Shown one piece after another: positions 11,209 to 13,358 of a stretch of 13,358 bases of DNA. The DNA is from JBHIEE01 sp046760445 (GTDB taxonomy: Bacteria; Acidobacteriota; Aminicenantia; JdFR-78), in NCBI GenBank assembly GCA_046760445.1, contig JBHIEE010000083.1:1-13358 (forward strand), read 5' to 3'. The stretch's first letter is position 1, and each line of letters starts with the position of its first letter. Position numbers and translations under genes: made by a program. Under the pieces are notes generated by a model that was not told the origin of the DNA, did not search any database, and was given only the letters and a program-made list of their open reading frames with translations.

Positions 11209-13018
11209 CCTTAAGGAGTGCCAGAAAAGCTTCCTGGGGAATTTCAACCCTCCCAATTTTTTTCATTCTCTTCTTACCCTCCTTCTGTTTTTCTAATAAT
11301 TTCATTTTACGGGTGTAATCACCGCCGTATAATTTAGCAGTTACATCCTTTCTTAAAGGTTTAATTCTCTCACGAGCAATAATTCTTTTTCCAATTGCTG
11401 CTTGAATAGAAACTTCAAACAGCTGTCGGGGAATCACTTCCTTTATTTTGGTGACCAGTGCTTTTCCTTTCTGATAGGCTTTATCTTTATGCACAATAAG
11501 AGATAGAGCATCTACTTTCTCCCTGTTAATCAACAAATCAAGCTTAACCAGAGAAGATTCACGGTAGCCCGAGAAATAGTAATCCATTGAGGCATAACCA
11601 TGGGAAACTGATTTTAATTGATTGTAAAAATCAAAGACAATTTCATTTAAAGGTAATTGGTAAGTAATCAATATCCGGTTAGTACCTATATATTCTATGC
11701 CTTTCTGTTCGCCCCGGTATGAACCGTTCTGGTTCATACCCCGTCGGCTCTCGACTAATTTCAAAATTGAACCTAAGTATGTATCTGGAGTTAGAATCAA
11801 AACAGTAATAAAGGGTTCTTCAATTTTTTTAATTTTTTCAGGAGGAGGGAATTTACTTGGGTTATTCACTTCTATTACCTGATGATCAGAAGTATAAATT
11901 TTATACTGAACATATGGAGCAGTTGAGATTAAGCTGAGATTAAATTCTCTTTCTAATCTTTCCTGGATAATTTCTTTATGAAGCAGACCCAAAAATCCAC
12001 ATCTGAAACCTACTCCAAGGGCAGGAGAGTTTTCAGGTTCAAACTGAAAGGAAGAATCATTTAAACTAAGTTTTTGGAGAGCACCTTTCAACATTTGATA
12101 ATTGGTTCCTCCGACAGGGAAAAGGCTGGCAAAGACCATTGGTTTGGCTTCTTTAAAGCCAGGAAAAGGTGAACGGGTGGGATTGTCTTCCTGGGTAATG
12201 GTATCTCCAATCCGAGTGTGACTCAGATTTTTTATTCCAGCAATTAGATAACCAACTTCACCGGCTCCTAAGGTTCCAACTTTTTGAGGTTTGGGGGTTA
12301 AAACTCCAATTTCCTCTACTTGATAAGAAACTCCTTTAGACATAAGTTTAATTTTCATCCCTGGTTTTATAATCCCATCAATTAAACGAACTAAAACAAT
12401 TGCTCCTCGATAAGAATCAAACCAAGAATCAAAGATTAATGCTTTTAATGGTGCTTCAGTGTTTCCCTTGGGAGGAGGAATTAATTGAACAATATCTTCT
12501 AAGACTTCGTCAACACCTGTTCCATATTTGGCACTAACTAAAATTGCTTCTTCTGGATTTAGACCAACAATATTTTTGAGTTGTTCCAGGCTGCGGTCAA
12601 CATCTGCATTGGATAAATCTATTTTGTTAATCACAGGAATAAGGCTCAGATTGTTTTCTATGGCGAGATAGGTGTTGGCTAAGGTTTGAGCTTCTACTCC
12701 TTGTGAAGCGTCAATAATTAATAATGCTCCCTCACAAGCAGCTAAACTTCTTGAAACTTCATAGCTAAAGTCAACATGACCAGGAGTATCTATTAAATTC
12801 AAAATATATTCTTGGTTATCGCTTGCTCGATAATTGAGTCTTACTGTATGGGCTTTAATGGTGATTCCTTTCTCTTTTTCCAACTCCATACTGTCCAGAA
12901 CCTGTTCTCTCATTTCCCGGGAAGGAAGAGCATTTGTCTTTTCCAAAAGCCGGTCAGCCAAAGTAGATTTTCCATGATCAATATGAGCTATCAAAGCAAA
13001 ATTCCTAATTTTATTCAT
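11204..13018 (-). CDS. lepA: Elongation factor 4 (LepA), translational GTPase, with in-frame insert
   Basis: 604 residues from ATG 13018 (family about 600). I chose this start because LepA proteins begin close to NIRNFAIIAHIDHGKST; an in-frame ATG at 13063 would add 15 residues encoded by heptamer repeat DNA. GTPase motifs are AHIDHGKST (11-19), DTPGH (77-81, catalytic H81), NKID (131-134) and SAK (162-164). The LepA-specific C-terminal domain is complete (YGGDYTRKMKLLEKQKEGKK, ending PQEAFLALLKV). LepA binds ribosomes and back-translocates or rescues stalled elongation complexes. Oddity: residues about 427-435 (MNQNGSYRG region) are extra relative to E. coli and B. subtilis LepA as I recall them, and are encoded by a perfect palindrome flanked by 5-bp direct repeats. 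It lies 37 bases downstream of a four-helix-bundle gene on the same strand. Confidence 0.96.
   Translation of the reverse strand: MNKIRNFALIAHIDHGKSTLADRLLEKTNALPSREMREQVLDSMELEKEKGITIKAHTVRLNYRASDNQEYILNLIDTPGHVDFSYEVSRSLAACEGALLIIDASQGVEAQTLANTYLAIENNLSLIPVINKIDLSNADVDRSLEQLKNIVGLNPEEAILVSAKYGTGVDEVLEDIVQLIPPPKGNTEAPLKALIFDSWFDSYRGAIVLVRLIDGIIKPGMKIKLMSKGVSYQVEEIGVLTPKPQKVGTLGAGEVGYLIAGIKNLSHTRIGDTITQEDNPTRSPFPGFKEAKPMVFASLFPVGGTNYQMLKGALQKLSLNDSSFQFEPENSPALGVGFRCGFLGLLHKEIIQERLEREFNLSLISTAPYVQYKIYTSDHQVIEVNNPSKFPPPEKIKKIEEPFITVLILTPDTYLGSILKLVESRRGMNQNGSYRGEQKGIEYIGTNRILITYQLPLNEIVFDFYNQLKSVSHGYASMDYYFSGYRESSLVKLDLLINREKVDALSLIVHKDKAYQKGKALVTKIKEVIPRQLFEVSIQAAIGKRIIARERIKPLRKDVTAKLYGGDYTRKMKLLEKQKEGKKRMKKIGRVEIPQEAFLALLKV
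11712..11743. repeat. Palindromic element inserted in-frame in lepA
   Basis: Perfect 10-bp inverted repeat GGTATGAACC (11716-11725) / GGTTCATACC (11731-11740) with a 5-base loop, bordered by the direct repeat CCCCG at 11712-11716 and 11739-11743. Removing 27 bases (22-base insert plus one 5-base repeat) restores CGA CGG GGC GAA CAG, i.e. RRGEQ, the usual LepA sequence at this place. It is richer in G+C than its surroundings. The structure fits a small palindromic mobile element with target-site duplication, comparable in idea to the Rickettsia palindromic elements found inside genes. Its arms differ in sequence from the REP-like units around the RAYT gene. Confidence 0.65.
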
Positions 13019-13053
13019 AGAAGCTGGATGCTGGAGGCAGGAAGCAAGATGTT
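13019..13053. repeat. Tandem heptamer array directly upstream of lepA
   Basis: Five 7-base units: AGAAGCT (13019), GGATGCT (13026), GGAGGCA (13033), GGAAGCA (13040), AGATGTT (13047), consensus GGARGCW. On the minus strand the array fills nearly the whole gap between the stop codon of the four-helix-bundle gene (13056-13058) and the lepA ATG (13018). No Shine-Dalgarno is visible for lepA on its coding strand. Confidence 0.6.
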
Positions 13054-13055
13054 TA

Positions 13056-13358
13056 TTACGCATAAGTTTTCCAGTTTTCTAAAAGTTTGAACAGCATTTT
13101 CCCCAATTTACTATATTCTTCTATTAACTCCACATGAATTTTACCATCTATATAATTGCAATCTAAAGAAAAATCTAACCAGACTTTTATCTCGTCACAA
13201 GAACCAATAGCATCAGTTAAATGTTTTTTGAATAAATTTTCATATCTTCTTTTAGACCATCCTTCTGCTATATTGGCCGGGACTGATCTTGAAGAGTTCC
13301 TCATTTGGCTTACTAATGAATATACTTCCTCTTTAGGAAATTTGGCTGTAATCTTAAA
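13056..13358 (-). CDS. Four-helix-bundle protein, partial (5' end beyond window)
   Basis: The reading frame is open to the right window edge: 100 residues are visible, beginning FKITAKFPKEEVYSLVSQMR, and roughly 15-20 N-terminal residues are missing by comparison with the family. The internal Met preceding RNSSRSVPANIAEG is not the start. Signatures are FPKEEVYSLVSQMR, the conserved RSVPANIAEGWSKR turn, and the terminal helices ending LLENWKTYA. It belongs to the same broad four-helix-bundle/S23 group as the protein at 9621-9983, but to a different subgroup (NIAEG versus NYIEANEA), so it is not a recent duplicate. Its stop lies 37 bases before lepA, with heptamer repeats between. Confidence 0.85.
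   Translation of the reverse strand, partial: FKITAKFPKEEVYSLVSQMRNSSRSVPANIAEGWSKRRYENLFKKHLTDAIGSCDEIKVWLDFSLDCNYIDGKIHVELIEEYSKLGKMLFKLLENWKTYA

Noticed and set aside
13019..13063. Upstream ATG at 13063 for LepA
   Set aside because: The 15 extra residues are encoded by heptamer repeat DNA, and LepA proteins start right before the IRNF-AHIDHGKST motif.
11697..13090. Plus-strand frames opposite lepA
   Set aside because: Shadows of the conserved lepA frame; no RBS or family signature.

Overview
The window is AT-rich DNA from a bacterium whose genes have clear bacterial relatives: sigma-54-type regulation, LepA, TsaD and MtnA. A secretion signal plus a C-terminal membrane anchor on the first protein, four-helix-bundle (23S IVS-type) genes, a REP-associated transposase and a large GT-C membrane glycosyltransferase suggest an uncultivated, Gram-negative-type lineage such as Omnitrophota or a neighbouring candidate phylum. 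That placement is inference with low confidence. No rRNA, tRNA, CRISPR array or complete insertion sequence was seen.

Left part (1-6130): a minus-strand gene for an anchored NEW3-domain protein (58-1542) faces away from a plus-strand set: HTH antitoxin-like protein, PIN-domain VapC-like ribonuclease, cytosolic GAF histidine kinase (NtrB type), REP-associated transposase (RAYT), and an NtrC-type sigma-54 activator. The 549-base divergent spacer is unusually rich. It holds a near-consensus sigma-54 promoter aimed at the NEW3 gene, palindromic TGAGTAAT sites about 110-165 bases upstream of that promoter's predicted start (enhancer distance), a 10-bp-period ATACCAT iteron in front of the antitoxin gene, four small hairpins in the predicted NEW3 leader, and tandem heptamers. 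The simplest reading is a local circuit in which the kinase and activator switch on the NEW3 operon, with the PIN/HTH pair translationally tied to the kinase. The RAYT and six REP-like hairpins fill exactly the gap between kinase and regulator, and one hairpin supplies the kinase stop codon.

Middle (6131-8560): a multi-pass GT-C glycosyltransferase is preceded by a strong sigma-70-like promoter so close to the ATG that the mRNA should be almost leaderless. It converges on tsaD and overlaps it tail to tail.

Right part (8530-13358, all minus strand): read in the direction of transcription, a four-helix-bundle gene cut by the window edge, lepA, mtnA, a second four-helix-bundle gene, and tsaD. 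LepA carries an in-frame palindromic insertion of 27 bases that looks like a mobile palindromic element inside an essential-class reading frame.

One signal runs through the whole window: most intergenic spacers consist of degenerate tandem heptamers (octamers before mtnA), each spacer with its own motif, ending at the ribosome-binding site or start codon of the next gene. Seven such arrays are listed. They resemble in form the heptanucleotide STRR repeats of cyanobacteria.
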